Assembly (NCBI RefSeq): GCF_035189165.1
Contig: NZ_CP045246.1
Span: 682,001 to 746,000 of the forward strand
DNA from: Arthrobacter sp. JZ12
Lineage (GTDB): Bacteria > Actinomycetota > Actinomycetes > Actinomycetales > Micrococcaceae
Length of the DNA: 64,000 nucleotides
Direction: 5' to 3'
A program made the position numbers and the translations under genes. The notes under the pieces were generated by a model. The model saw only the letters and a list, made by a program, of their open reading frames with translations. It ran no database searches and was not told where the DNA came from. Below are positions 42,758 to 52,264 of the stretch, piece after piece (the stretch's first letter is position 1; each line of letters starts with the position of its first letter).

Positions 42758-44035
42758 CTAGTAATCCCGCCGCAGCGGGGGATCCTGACCGCCGGCGCGC
42801 TGCACCAGCACCTGGTTCACACCGTTCAGCCCCCGCTCGAACCCAAGCGCACTCGACGCCATGTACAGACGCCATACCCGGGCCCTACCCTCACTCGTAA
42901 GCCGCACCGCCTCGTCCCAGTTCTCCTCGAGGTTCCGGACCCAGGCGCGAAGGGTGAGCCCGTAGTGTCGGCGCAGCGCTTCGACGTCGAGCACTTCCAG
43001 CCCGGCCGATTCCAGTGCTCCGATCATCCTCGTGAGACTGAGCATCTCGCCGTCGGGAAACACATAGCGGGGGATGAAAGAGTCCGGATCGGGCGGCATC
43101 TCGCCCGCGTTCCACGAGATTGCATGGTTGAGGAGCCGCCCGCCGGGTCGTAGCAGCGCGTGGAGCTTCCTCGCGTAAGCGTCGATCTGCTCCTGCCCGA
43201 CATGCTCGGCCATCCCGATCGAGCTGATGGCATCGAATGGGCCGTCGTCGACATCGCGGTAGTCCTGCACGCGGATTTCAATGCGTTCTGAAAGCCCGAC
43301 GTCGGCCGCCCGCTTGCGCGCGTACGTCGCCTGCTCCTTCGAAAGAGTGACGCCAACGACGTCGACCCCGTAGTTTTGCGCTGCGTGCAGCGCGAAGCTG
43401 CCCCAACCGCAGCCGACGTCGAGTACGCGCATTCCCTCGTGCAGGCCGAGCTTGCGGCACACCAGATCGAGCTTCGCCTCCTGAGCCGCGTCGAGCCCGG
43501 TGTCCGGGTCCTCCCACACCGCGCAGGAGTACACCATCGACGGACCGAGGACGAGCGCGTAGAAGTCGTTGCCGACGTCGTAATGGTGTGAAATCGCGGC
43601 GGCGTCGCGCTTCTTCGAATGCTTCCGGCCGGCGCGGTCCGGATTGATTTCCTCCGGCGGCGGAGCGGGCGGAAGGCCAAGTGCGCCGACTCCGACGGCG
43701 GCGCGCAGCAGCCTCCAGCGCTCGCCGAGGGTCGGAGGACGGAAGGCCTTCAGCTCGGCGAACTTGCCGACCGAGCTCAGCGCGGAGAAGCTCTCGAACA
43801 GGTCGCCGGGACCATCAATGTCCCCGGCCACATACGCGCGGCTCAGGCCGAGCTGGTTCGGAGACCAGAGCATCCGACGCAGTCCGCGCCGGGACCGGAA
43901 CTCGATGACCGGCGCGTTGGACGGACCCGCTTCGGACCCGTCCCACGCTTTCAGCCGCAGCGGAATCTCATCGGTTCCGAGGATGATCCCGAGGGCTTCG
44001 GCAAGCCGTGGCGCTACTCCCTTTGTCTTCGCCAT
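42758..44035 (-). CDS. Cyclopropane-fatty-acid synthase family methyltransferase
   Basis: The 425-residue enzyme starts at ATG 44035. An N-terminal SCP2-like/helical part precedes the methyltransferase core. That core contains SHHYDVGNDFYALVLGPSMV (about 155-174), the SAM loop VLDVGCGWGSFALHAA (about 212-227), GVTLSKEQATYA and SSIGMAEHVG. These are standard for cyclopropane synthases, which transfer the SAM methyl to double bonds of membrane phospholipids. The C-terminal NWDEAVRLTSEGRARVWRLY is also typical. The extra upstream frame to 44170 is not homologous. It is divergent from the membrane-protein gene at 44226. Confidence 0.9.
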   Translation of the reverse strand: MAKTKGVAPRLAEALGIILGTDEIPLRLKAWDGSEAGPSNAPVIEFRSRRGLRRMLWSPNQLGLSRAYVAGDIDGPGDLFESFSALSSVGKFAELKAFRPPTLGERWRLLRAAVGVGALGLPPAPPPEEINPDRAGRKHSKKRDAAAISHHYDVGNDFYALVLGPSMVYSCAVWEDPDTGLDAAQEAKLDLVCRKLGLHEGMRVLDVGCGWGSFALHAAQNYGVDVVGVTLSKEQATYARKRAADVGLSERIEIRVQDYRDVDDGPFDAISSIGMAEHVGQEQIDAYARKLHALLRPGGRLLNHAISWNAGEMPPDPDSFIPRYVFPDGEMLSLTRMIGALESAGLEVLDVEALRRHYGLTLRAWVRNLEENWDEAVRLTSEGRARVWRLYMASSALGFERGLNGVNQVLVQRAGGQDPPLRRDY

Positions 44036-44225
44036 GGGTTCTTGTGTACTCCGGTTTGAGCTCCGCGACCAGAGGTATATGGAACGTCGGCAACGCATGT
44101 AACGATTACGCGGCGGACACGTGGGACCGGGAACAGTTGAGCAGTGGGCCGCATTCGTTCCCGAAGGCAACTAGGATGCTTGAGGGCATCTCGCCCTTTT
44201 GATTGCTCATGGGGGGACGGGATTT

Positions 44226-45431
44226 ATGACCCAGCCAGGCCTGATTTCCACGAACGCGCTGACTCCGCCGGACTTGTTCTGGCGCGCCACGGCCGCAATT
44301 GTCTTCGGCGTCGGGACCCTGTGCGGGGTGACACTCGCGCTCGCGCCGTTGCTGTTGTTTGTTGTCCACCGGAATGCCTGGCTCCTGCTTCTCCTGCCAG
44401 TGGTGCCGGCAGGAGCCTGGATGGCGGTCAAGATCTTTGGGCACTGGCGCAAGTTGCGCTGGCACTACGCGCACCTGTCCGCGTTCACCCTGTTCCGGGA
44501 GCGCATCGAGTCCGTGGAGTGGCGCAGCCCCTTCGGCAAGGGCGTGCAACTTGCCATCGACGAGCCGGCCCGCCGGCGGACCATTCCACTCACCGCGGTG
44601 ACCTCCGTGGTGGCGTCCTTCGCTATCGTCCGCCGGACGCTGACGCCCCGCGGCATGCCCGTCACTGAGACTGCTCCTGTCCTGTACATCCGGTACGACG
44701 ACGACGGCCGCCAGGACCTGCTCAGCGTGCCCTTCTCATCGCACAAGGATGAGAGCGTTGACCTGTGGCTGAGCCACTTCGCGAGTGCAGGAATTCCGCT
44801 GCTTTACACTCCGCGGGTCCTTTTCCGACACGACACTCAGGTTCTTGATGACGCCGGCAGGTTGGAGCATCTCAACGCTGCGGGGGACCTCGTTCCTTAC
44901 ACCTTCTCGGATGGCTGGTTGGCCGACGAGCAGGAGCTTGCTACCCGGTGGGTCGCGCTCGACCAACAGGTCCGCCAGGCGGAAGAGGCCAAGGATCCTG
45001 AGCTTAAGAACAGGCGCGCCCGGCACCCGGCCCGGACCTGGTTTTTGACGGGGCTGATTTTCGTCTGGCTGTTAACTGCTGTGTTCTTCCAGCAGCTGGC
45101 GGCAGAGCGCGGGTACCTTGAGCCGTTCAACCCGCTAGTCAGCCTCCTGTGTGTCCTCGCTTTCGGATTCGGGTTCTTCTACTTTCTCCGCAGCTACCTT
45201 CGCTGGCCCTACATATTCATCTATTCCGGGGGAGTGCTCATTGCCTCTGTCTGGGCGTTGATCCCCAGCCGCCCCGGTCTGGAGGAGGAAGTGTGGTCCG
45301 GCTTCTTCTTTGCCGCCCTTGTATTTCAGCCGTTCTGCTGGCTTCCGTACCTTGTGGTCAAGGCCGGAACGAGAATGCGTGGGGCGCGGCTGAATGCCCG
45401 TGGTAGCCACCCGACGAAGGCATCGGTCTAG
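44226..45431 (+). CDS. Integral membrane protein of unknown function
   Basis: The 401-residue protein has two membrane segments near the N-terminus (about 20-42 and 48-66). A long soluble middle part (about 75-275) includes a PH-like or beta-rich region (LYIRYDDDGRQDLLSVPFSS). Four further segments close the protein (about 280-385). ATG 44226 has GGGGGGACGGG upstream. I do not recognise a family. Its stop overlaps that of the convergent ABC-F gene by four bases, so no terminator separates them. Confidence 0.65.
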   Translation: MTQPGLISTNALTPPDLFWRATAAIVFGVGTLCGVTLALAPLLLFVVHRNAWLLLLLPVVPAGAWMAVKIFGHWRKLRWHYAHLSAFTLFRERIESVEWRSPFGKGVQLAIDEPARRRTIPLTAVTSVVASFAIVRRTLTPRGMPVTETAPVLYIRYDDDGRQDLLSVPFSSHKDESVDLWLSHFASAGIPLLYTPRVLFRHDTQVLDDAGRLEHLNAAGDLVPYTFSDGWLADEQELATRWVALDQQVRQAEEAKDPELKNRRARHPARTWFLTGLIFVWLLTAVFFQQLAAERGYLEPFNPLVSLLCVLAFGFGFFYFLRSYLRWPYIFIYSGGVLIASVWALIPSRPGLEEEVWSGFFFAALVFQPFCWLPYLVVKAGTRMRGARLNARGSHPTKASV

Positions 45432-47065
45432 CGCACGCTTACCTGCCCGCCGTCGACCTCCCAGCGCGCGTCGAGCCGCACGTTCGCGAGCATCCTCCGG
45501 TCGTGCGTGACCAGCAGGAGCGCTCCCGTGTAACTCTCCAACGCCTCCTCAAGCTGCTCGATTGCCGGAAGATCAAGATGGTTGGTGGGTTCATCGAGCA
45601 CCAGCAGATTCACCCCGCGCGCCTGCAGCAGCGCCAGCCCCGCCCGGGTCCGCTCGCCGGGGGAGAGCCTGCCGACCAGGGCGCCGCTCTGATCCGTCTT
45701 CAACCCGAACTTGGCGAGCAGCGTGCGGACCTCCGCCTGGGAAAACTCGGGCACCGCGGCCTCGAACGCCGCCGCAAGGGTTGCGTCCTCGGCAAGCTGG
45801 CTCCGCGCCTGGTCTATTTCCCCGACGGCGACATTGCCACCCAGCGAGGCAGCGCCGTCGTCGGGGGCCTGATGCCCGAGGAGCAGCCGCAGCAGCGTCG
45901 ACTTACCGGCACCGTTGGGACCGGTAATGCCGATCCGCTCGCCCGCGTTGAGCTGCAGCGACACCGGACCGAGCGTGAAGTCACCCTGCCGGGCAACCGC
46001 GGCGTTGAGCGTCGCAACCACAGAGCTTGAACGCGGCGCCGAGCCGATCGTGAACTGTAGCTGCCACTCCTTGCGCGGTTCCTGCACCTCTTCGAGACGT
46101 GCGATCCGCGACTCCATCTGACGCACCTTCTGCGCCTGCTTCTCGGAAGACTCCACGCTGGCACGGCGCCGGATCTTGTCATTGTCCGGGTTTTTCTTCA
46201 TCGCGTTCCGGACGCCCTGCGAACTCCACTCGCGCTGCGTGCGGGCACGCGCAACGAGGTCCTGCTTCTTCTCGGCGTACTCCTCGTAGGCTTCGCGGGC
46301 GTGCCGCTTCGCCACGGCGCGTTCCTCGAGAAAGGCGTCGTAGCCGCCGTCGTACACGGCCACGGAGTTCTGTGCCAGATCCAGTTCGACGACGGTGGTC
46401 ACGCAGCGCGCCAGGAATTCCCGATCGTGGGACACGAGAACGGCCCCTCCCCGGAGATTCCGCATGAACTCCTCAAGCCGCGCCAACCCGTCAAGGTCCA
46501 GGTCGTTGGTCGGTTCATCCAGCAGCACGATGTCGAAGCGGCTGAGCAACAGCGCCGCCAGTGCCACTCGAGCGAGCTGGCCACCCGACAGCCCCGTCAC
46601 CAATGCGTCCTGCGCAACCCCGGGCGCGACGTCGGCAAGCACCTCCGGGAGCCGATCCTCCAGATCGGCGGCGCCGGAGGCGAGCCAGTGATCGAGGGCG
46701 GAGGCATAGCGGTCGTCAGCGCCCTTGGCTCCGGTGCCCAGCTCCTCGGCTGCCAACTCCATCGCGATTGTTGCGGCGGCGGCTCCCGTGCGGCGGGCGA
46801 TGTACTGCTCCACAGTTTCGTCCGGGGTCCGCTCGTGTTCCTGCGGCAGCCACCCGACAAACGCATCCTTCGGGGACGTCATCACGGTTCCCGCCAGCGG
46901 CTCATCCACCCCGGCAAGCAGGCGAAGCAGGGTGGACTTCCCGGCACCGTTGGCTCCTACCACCCCGACCACGTCACCCTGGATGACGGTGAGATCCAGG
47001 CCGGAGAACAATGTGCGGTGGGCGTGGCCGCCGGAGAGCGCCTTGGCCACGAGGGTTGCAGTCAT
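45428..47065 (-). CDS. ABC-F family ATPase
   Basis: The 545-residue protein has two ABC domains and no membrane segment. The first has Walker A GANGAGKSTL, signature LSGGQ and Walker B IVLLDEPTNDLDLDG. A linker (about 235-310) is rich in Lys/Arg and helical. The second has GPNGAGKSTL, LSPGERTRAGLAL and LLVLDEPTNHLDLPA. ABC-F proteins act on the ribosome, either protecting it from antibiotics or easing translation problems. The signature of the second domain is the variant LSPGE, which is common in the family. A perfect 16-base palindrome lies 28 bases before the start, and no clear ribosome site is seen. The specific subfamily is not assigned. Confidence 0.9.
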   Translation of the reverse strand: MTATLVAKALSGGHAHRTLFSGLDLTVIQGDVVGVVGANGAGKSTLLRLLAGVDEPLAGTVMTSPKDAFVGWLPQEHERTPDETVEQYIARRTGAAAATIAMELAAEELGTGAKGADDRYASALDHWLASGAADLEDRLPEVLADVAPGVAQDALVTGLSGGQLARVALAALLLSRFDIVLLDEPTNDLDLDGLARLEEFMRNLRGGAVLVSHDREFLARCVTTVVELDLAQNSVAVYDGGYDAFLEERAVAKRHAREAYEEYAEKKQDLVARARTQREWSSQGVRNAMKKNPDNDKIRRRASVESSEKQAQKVRQMESRIARLEEVQEPRKEWQLQFTIGSAPRSSSVVATLNAAVARQGDFTLGPVSLQLNAGERIGITGPNGAGKSTLLRLLLGHQAPDDGAASLGGNVAVGEIDQARSQLAEDATLAAAFEAAVPEFSQAEVRTLLAKFGLKTDQSGALVGRLSPGERTRAGLALLQARGVNLLVLDEPTNHLDLPAIEQLEEALESYTGALLLVTHDRRMLANVRLDARWEVDGGQVSVR

Positions 47066-47092
47066 TGGTTCAGTTTAGGAGCCACCGCTGAA

Positions 47093-47108
47093 GTTACCCG
47101 CGGGTAAC
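47093..47108. promoter_or_regulatory. Perfect 16-base palindrome before the ABC-F gene
   Basis: GTTACCCGCGGGTAAC (47093-47108) is fully self-complementary and lies 28 bases upstream of the ABC-F start. It looks like a repressor operator. The following stretch to 47336 holds no gene I can support. Confidence 0.5.
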
Positions 47109-47336
47109 AAGATGGGGGCGCACCCTGTGTCCTTATCGTTGATCGGGTGAGGAACTCCTGTTGCCCGGCTGTTGCGTGCCCTCTCATAACGTTGGAACAA
47201 CACCTGGGAAGCCGTCCAGACACAGGCGGAACCTTCAAATCAGCAGTACCCCCAGGACGGGGTGCGGGGACGTGTCCCCCCACCGTTCCCGCACCCTTTC
47301 ATTCGGACGGCGCAACGCCGCCCGGACTGAATAAGC

Positions 47337-47368
47337 CTGCACCCTCCCACCGTTCGGGGAGGGTGCAG
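47337..47368 (+). terminator. Twelve-pair hairpin upstream of the Cys-rich mini-ORF
   Basis: CTGCACCCTCCC (47337-47348) pairs perfectly with GGGAGGGTGCAG (47357-47368) around ACCGTTCG. It lies 39 bases before the mini-ORF start. With no T-run after it, it may act as an mRNA leader structure or attenuator element instead of a terminator. Confidence 0.4.
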
Positions 47369-47406
47369 TGCTTCGGCCGCGAAGGGACGTGAAGGAAACC
47401 GAAACC

Positions 47407-47463
47407 ATGAGTGCACTTACCGGGTGCGGCAAAGCTACCTGTGCGCTGGGCAGGGGCTGCTGA
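47407..47463 (+). CDS. Cys-rich 18-residue mini-ORF, leader-peptide-like
   Basis: ATG 47407 is preceded by GAAGGAAA and starts the peptide MSALTGCGKATCALGRGC, which has three cysteines in 18 residues including the last one. Its TGA (47461-47463) overlaps the ATG of the next gene (TGATG), so translation of the membrane-protein gene is probably coupled to it. A 12-pair hairpin lies upstream. It may be a regulatory leader peptide responding to cysteine or thiol status. The alternative is that it is chance and the next gene starts at GTG 47424. Confidence 0.45.
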   Translation: MSALTGCGKATCALGRGC

Positions 47464-47858
47464 TGCGCCCTCCGCTACGCGGGATCGTGATTACGACGGC
47501 GGGACTGGGACTCGCACTCATTCAGGCGATCGAGGGGCTGCGGTTTCTGCGCGATACCCAGTACCTATCGCTGTTATTGCTCGTGTTCGGCATCCTTGCA
47601 GCCGCCGCCAGCCTCAAGCTGTGGCGGAACTACTGCTTTGGGTGTCGTATCGTTCTAGCGTTGATCTCCGTCGCCACCGTCATCGGGCATCTTCTCTCGC
47701 TCACCGTAGGCCTGCCCGGAACCGTCGCCGATGCTTGGATGGGAAGCAACGCGGTTCTGGGCGTAATTTCGGTGGCACTCGGCCTTCTCATTATGGTGCT
47801 GCTCCTCCCGCGCTTCTTCCACCCACGCCCGGATACGAATGCCCGGCCACCGGTATGA
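47463..47858 (+). CDS. Small four-helix membrane protein
   Basis: The product has 131 residues from ATG 47463. Four hydrophobic segments (about 7-25, 31-48, 60-80 and 95-115) and a Pro-rich C-terminus make a small polytopic membrane protein without a family name I can give. The pattern (GLGLALIQAIEGLRFLRDTQ) is similar to DUF4383- or DoxX-like proteins, but not enough for a call. Its start overlaps the mini-ORF stop and its own stop overlaps the response-regulator start (ATGA). The four genes 47407-49835 thus form one coupled operon. It may act as an accessory to the sensor kinase. Confidence 0.62.
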   Translation: MRPPLRGIVITTAGLGLALIQAIEGLRFLRDTQYLSLLLLVFGILAAAASLKLWRNYCFGCRIVLALISVATVIGHLLSLTVGLPGTVADAWMGSNAVLGVISVALGLLIMVLLLPRFFHPRPDTNARPPV

Positions 47859-48577
47859 TTCCCAGCGTGGGGACCTCGATTCTGCTGGTGGAGGACGACG
47901 ACGGCATCGCGCTGCCGCTGGTACGCACCCTTGAGCGCGAGGGCTACAACGTTCAGCGGGTTTCGGAGGGCCTTCCCGGGATCACCCTCGCAGCACACGA
48001 ACCCTTCGACCTCATCGTCCTGGACCTTGGGTTGCCCGACATCGAAGGTCTCGAGGTCTGCCGCCGAATCCGCGAGTCGGGCTTCAACGGCGGCATCCTC
48101 ATTCTTACCGCCCGGGGCGGCGAGCTCGACCGCGTGGTGGGCCTAGACATTGGAGCGGACGACTACATGGCCAAGCCCTTCGGGCTGGCCGAACTGCTCG
48201 CCCGCACCCGGGCGCTGCTTCGCCGCACCGTCGTGCGCGGCCAGCCGGCGCCGTCGTCGTCCTCGCCCGACACCGGTGGGCCGACCTTTCGACTGGATCG
48301 GCAGGGCCGCCGCGCCTCGATAAGGGGAGCCGAGCTTCCGCTCACGGCCAAGGAATTCGACGTGCTGGCGCTGCTCGACCAGGACCGGGGAGCGGTGGTC
48401 ACACGTGAACGGTTGATGGACGAGGTGTGGGACGAGAATTGGTTCGGCTCCACGAAGACCCTCGACGTTACGGTCGGCAGGCTGAGGCAGAAGCTCGATG
48501 ACGCGGGAGGCGACATCCGGGTCGTCACAGTGCGGGGAGTAGGCTTTCGGCTGGAGGACGGCCCGGAGGATGCGTGA
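47855..48577 (+). CDS. OmpR-family response regulator
   Basis: The 240-residue protein has a receiver domain with the acidic pocket LLVEDDDG (about 10-17), phosphorylation Asp in LIVLDLGLPD (about residue 55), Thr in ILTARG and Lys in DDYMAKPFG. A winged-helix domain follows (about 145-235) with VTRERLMDEVWDENWFGSTK and the RVVTVRGVGFRLE wing. ATG 47855 overlaps the upstream stop. A GTG at 47867 is an alternative start. It overlaps the histidine kinase gene by eight bases, forming a classic pair. Confidence 0.93.
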   Translation: MIPSVGTSILLVEDDDGIALPLVRTLEREGYNVQRVSEGLPGITLAAHEPFDLIVLDLGLPDIEGLEVCRRIRESGFNGGILILTARGGELDRVVGLDIGADDYMAKPFGLAELLARTRALLRRTVVRGQPAPSSSSPDTGGPTFRLDRQGRRASIRGAELPLTAKEFDVLALLDQDRGAVVTRERLMDEVWDENWFGSTKTLDVTVGRLRQKLDDAGGDIRVVTVRGVGFRLEDGPEDA

Positions 48578-49835
48578 GCGGCTGATCGCGGCATTTGTGG
48601 GTCTGGCGATCGTCGTGGTTGCACTCTATGGCGTGCCGCGGGCCTACGTTGTGGCGGACCAGGCCTTGCAGTTCGAGCAGCAGAAGATCGAGCGCGCCGC
48701 GGACCTGCTGGCCGTCACGTTGCCCGATGTCGCCGAGAGCAGGGGAATTACAGTTTCCTATCTGCAAACACTCCTGCAGGAAGGCGATCGGGTCAGCTAT
48801 ACGGATCCGACAAGCGCCGTGCTCTCCGCCGGTCCGGAGCTGACCGGCCACCCGGACGACATCAGGGTCACCCGGCAACTCGGCAACGGCTCGTCGGTCA
48901 CACTCGAACGCACCGGGACTTTGGTTGCCGACCGTGTTGCCGGAGCAGTGATGCCCGTGGTCCTCATCGGTCTGGCGCTCATTGTGTTCTCGGCGTTCGC
49001 CGGATTCATCCTGGCGCGGCTGCTAGCCCGACCGTTCCAGGAGCTCGCCGTCGTCGCCGAACAGCTGGGTACCGGCAAATTCGACCTCGAGGAGAAGCAG
49101 TACTCGGTCCCCGAAGCGCAGGAGATCGGGACAGCGTTGCATACGAGTTCCCAGGCGCTCGCCGAACTTTTGCGGCGGGAACGTGAATTCGCCGCCAACG
49201 CTTCCCACCAGCTCCGCACGCCGATCACCGCGCTGCGCCTCGAGCTAGAGGATCTGAGCTACTGGAAGGAGACCCCGCCGACGGTAGCCGCGCAGCTGAA
49301 CCACTCGCTGGGCGAAATCGACCGGCTTTCCACGGCGGTGAGCGAGCTCCTCGAACTGGCGCGCGGGCATCGGCCGGCCGGTGCCAGGGAGCTGGACCTC
49401 GCCACCGTTGCGACCGAAGCGGCCAACCGGTGGCAGCGCCAGACAGAGGCACGCAACCGCAGGATCGTCAGCGGTTCGGGCGCAATTCCTGCGGTCACCA
49501 ACCCCGGTCCGGTGAACCAGATTCTCGATGTCCTGATCGAGAACGCCCTCAATCACGGGAAGGGTGCCATCACCGTGCAGGCGGCCGACGCCGGCAGCCA
49601 CCTCAGCCTGTCCGTCAGCGACGAGGGTCCTCGCCCGCGCAGCGACCGCATCTTCGCGCGGCGGACGGCATCGAATGCTTCCGGCTCTGCGGCGGCTTCG
49701 GGTTCTGGTTCGGGGGAGGGCATCGGTCTCGCCGTGGCGTCCGAGCTGGCCGACGCCATCGGCGGGCACCTGGTGTTAGGTCCTGAGGAGCACACGACGT
49801 TCACGCTCATGCTCCCGAAGCGGTCCCGCCCCTAG
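48570..49835 (+). CDS. Sensor histidine kinase
   Basis: The 421-residue kinase has two membrane segments (about 7-25 and 127-149) bounding an extracytoplasmic sensor domain of about 100 residues. A HAMP region follows (about 150-200), then the H box FAANASHQLRTPITALRLEL, the N box NQILDVLIENALNHGKG and a C-terminal ATPase core. Between the DEGP of the G1 box and GEGIGLAVASELADAIGG lies an unusual low-complexity Ser/Gly/Ala stretch (SGSAAASGSGSGEG), so the ATP lid is extended. It phosphorylates the response regulator encoded just before it. The stimulus is unknown. Its end overlaps the convergent 5-oxoprolinase gene by four bases. Confidence 0.92.
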   Translation: MRERLIAAFVGLAIVVVALYGVPRAYVVADQALQFEQQKIERAADLLAVTLPDVAESRGITVSYLQTLLQEGDRVSYTDPTSAVLSAGPELTGHPDDIRVTRQLGNGSSVTLERTGTLVADRVAGAVMPVVLIGLALIVFSAFAGFILARLLARPFQELAVVAEQLGTGKFDLEEKQYSVPEAQEIGTALHTSSQALAELLRREREFAANASHQLRTPITALRLELEDLSYWKETPPTVAAQLNHSLGEIDRLSTAVSELLELARGHRPAGARELDLATVATEAANRWQRQTEARNRRIVSGSGAIPAVTNPGPVNQILDVLIENALNHGKGAITVQAADAGSHLSLSVSDEGPRPRSDRIFARRTASNASGSAAASGSGSGEGIGLAVASELADAIGGHLVLGPEEHTTFTLMLPKRSRP

Positions 49836-51475
49836 CCTGGGTCCACCTCCGCAAACCGTACTGCCGCGCCGGGCCTGAGCTGTGCGGCGGTGGGCAGGTC
49901 CTCGGGCACGACGACGCCGATCACCGGATACCCGCCGGTCACCGGATGGTCGGCGAGGAACAGAACAGGCAGGCCCGACGGCGGCACTTGCAGCGCCCCG
50001 GCAACGACCCCTTCGCTGGGCAGTTCACCTTCGCGGACCCGCTCAAGCGGCTGCGCCTTTCCGGCACGATCCTCGATGGGAAGTCCGAGGCGCAGACCCA
50101 CGCGGTTGGACTCGGCGGTCACGTTCCATTCCTGTCCGGTGAGGGTGTTCAGGGAGTTGAAGGTGAACCAGTCGTCGCGGGGTCCGCGCACGAACCGCAG
50201 GGTCACCGGCCCATCGTCTTTTACAAGTTCGGCGGGCAGCGTCGACGGCTCCGGCTCGCCAACCACGTGCCCTCGGGTCACTTCACCTACCGGCAACACA
50301 GAGCCGGAGCTGAGCGGCTCCGGCCCGATCCCCGACAGCAGGTCAGTCGCTCGGCTGCCCAGCACCGGCGGAACATCGAAGCCGCCGCGCACGGCAAGAT
50401 AGGTGCGGAGGCCGGCGTCGGGCGTTGGAATGTGCAGCTCCTCGCCGGTGTGCAGGGCGAACCCGGCGCACATCGGAGCTGATCGCTCCCCGTACGGCCC
50501 CGTTATCCGGGCCGACACCGAGGCGCCGGTAAGCGCCGCGGTCACCTCACCGGTGGTGTGCACCGCCAGTCCACCAAAAACCATTTCGACGACGGCGTCC
50601 CCCGGTTCATTGCCCACCAGGCGGTTGGCCTGGCGGGCACTCACGAGGTCGGCCGCTCCGGAAGGAGAGACGCCGAGGTCGCCCAGCCCGAGCCGGCCAA
50701 GGTCCTGCAGCAGTGACTGGGGTCCGGGCGATAGAACCTCGAGCGAGCAGGGGAAGGCACTACCGCGCGGGCCACCGACGTCGTCCTTGTTGAGGTGCGC
50801 GCTGGAGGTTTCGATGAGTTCGCGGACCGCGAGGTACTGCACTCTCATACCCGGCCGCAGGAGGGCGGGCGGGCTTCGGTGCAGGTCCCACAGGCGTGCA
50901 GCGGTGCGGCCGATCAGCTGCCAGCCGCCGGGGGAGCGGCGCGGATAGACGGCGGAGAAGTTGCCGGCCAGCGCCACCGAGCCGGCCGGAACGGCAGTGC
51001 GTGGCGTGCTGCGGCGCGGGACGTTAAGACCGTCGTGCTCGCCGACCATATAGGCGAATCCGGGCGCGAACCCGCCGAAGGCAGCGGTCCATACCTGGTC
51101 GGTGTGGGCGGCGATGACTCCGTCTACTCCCAGTCCGGTGAGCCGGCCCACTTCGGTGAGGTCCTCGCCGTCGTACACCACTTCGATCTGAACCAGATCA
51201 GCGGATGCCGCGCCGATGGCGGGCGCCGCGACATCCAGTGCCGCGATGACCGGTCGGGCTGCACGGGCGGCAGCGGAGGAACGGAAGACGACGAGGACAG
51301 TCTCCGCGGCGGCGAGGACGTCGACCTGCCCCTCGAGGGGACGCTCCTGAAGGTGTGAGTGTAGGGCGAGGACTGCGTTCAAAGAGTCGAGGTCAACGAG
51401 GAGGGCCTGCGTTCCTGCCCATCGGATGTCGCGCACCTTCCCGGGAAGGTCCCCTGACAGCGAAACAGGGGTCAC
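49832..51475 (-). CDS. 5-oxoprolinase subunits B and C fused (PxpB-PxpC)
   Basis: The 547-residue protein joins two KipI/KipA-type halves. Residues about 1-215 are PxpB-like ([34 protein letters not shown]). Residues about 240-547 are PxpC-like ([55 protein letters not shown]). With PxpA these hydrolyse 5-oxoproline to glutamate using ATP, removing a damage product of glutamine and glutathione-like metabolism. Fusions of B and C are common in Actinobacteria. Its start overlaps the pxpA stop by four bases, so both are translated together. Confidence 0.9.
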   Translation of the reverse strand: MTPVSLSGDLPGKVRDIRWAGTQALLVDLDSLNAVLALHSHLQERPLEGQVDVLAAAETVLVVFRSSAAARAARPVIAALDVAAPAIGAASADLVQIEVVYDGEDLTEVGRLTGLGVDGVIAAHTDQVWTAAFGGFAPGFAYMVGEHDGLNVPRRSTPRTAVPAGSVALAGNFSAVYPRRSPGGWQLIGRTAARLWDLHRSPPALLRPGMRVQYLAVRELIETSSAHLNKDDVGGPRGSAFPCSLEVLSPGPQSLLQDLGRLGLGDLGVSPSGAADLVSARQANRLVGNEPGDAVVEMVFGGLAVHTTGEVTAALTGASVSARITGPYGERSAPMCAGFALHTGEELHIPTPDAGLRTYLAVRGGFDVPPVLGSRATDLLSGIGPEPLSSGSVLPVGEVTRGHVVGEPEPSTLPAELVKDDGPVTLRFVRGPRDDWFTFNSLNTLTGQEWNVTAESNRVGLRLGLPIEDRAGKAQPLERVREGELPSEGVVAGALQVPPSGLPVLFLADHPVTGGYPVIGVVVPEDLPTAAQLRPGAAVRFAEVDPG

Positions 51476-52230
51476 ACAAAGCTCCGGATTGTCACGCCGG
51501 CGGCTTCCAGTTCGCGGCGGACGACGGCGGCCATCGCCACAGCGCCGTCGGTGTCGCCGTGCAGGCAGATGCTTTCGGCGTTCGTCTTCAGAGCGGTACC
51601 GTCGCGCGCGATGAGGACGCCCTCGGTGGCAAGCCGGACCATGTTGGCGGCGACGGTCTTTTCGTCGTGCAGGACGGCACCGGGTTCGCGGCGGGAGACC
51701 AGGGTGCCGTCCGAATTGTAGGCGCGGTCGGCGAAGGCTTCGGCAACTCCGCGAAGCCCGGCGGCTTCGGCTTTCTTCAGGGCGACCGAGCCGGGCAGGA
51801 GCAGCAGGGGGAGGTCGCCGCCGAAGGAGCGGACGGCGTCGACCACTGCCTGTGCCTGGACCTCGTGGGTGACGATCGTGTTGTAGAGGGCGCCGTGTGG
51901 TTTGACGTAACGGATCCGCCCGCCGGCCGACCGGGCAAGCGCGTCGAGCGCGCCGATCTGGTAGAGGACATCGTCGGCGAGTTCAGTGGGGGAGCAGTCG
52001 AGGAAGCGTCGGCCGAAACCGGCGAGGTCGCGGTAGCCCACGTGGGCGCCGATGGTGACGCCGGAGGCAACGGCGTCGCGGCAGGTCTGAGCGATGGTGG
52101 AGGGGTCGCCGGCGTGGAAGCCGCATGCCACGTTCGCGCTGGAGACGGAGCGGAACATGGCGGCGTCGTCGCCCATGGCCCAGCTGCCGAACGATTCGCC
52201 GACATCGCTGTTGAGGTCGATGGACGCCAT
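51472..52230 (-). CDS. pxpA: 5-oxoprolinase subunit A (LamB/YcsF family)
   Basis: The 252-residue protein shows the LamB/YcsF signatures throughout: [19 protein letters not shown] at the start, [16 protein letters not shown] (about 31-46), [28 protein letters not shown] (about 107-118) and the C-terminal [11 protein letters not shown]. It is the catalytic-complex partner of the fused PxpBC encoded downstream. ATG 52230 has AGGAGGATC upstream, a strong ribosome site. The gene is on the minus strand 34 bases before the end of the hydroxypyruvate-isomerase-type gene, so these may share a transcript. Confidence 0.92.
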   Translation of the reverse strand: MASIDLNSDVGESFGSWAMGDDAAMFRSVSSANVACGFHAGDPSTIAQTCRDAVASGVTIGAHVGYRDLAGFGRRFLDCSPTELADDVLYQIGALDALARSAGGRIRYVKPHGALYNTIVTHEVQAQAVVDAVRSFGGDLPLLLLPGSVALKKAEAAGLRGVAEAFADRAYNSDGTLVSRREPGAVLHDEKTVAANMVRLATEGVLIARDGTALKTNAESICLHGDTDGAVAMAAVVRRELEAAGVTIRSFV

Positions 52231-52264
52231 GGTGATCCTCCTGCTGGGTGCGGCACGGCATCCC

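Noticed and set aside
44183..44199. AGGGC-ATCTC-GCCCT-TTT hairpin
   Set aside because: Only five pairs, located between divergent genes where no terminator is needed; probably chance.
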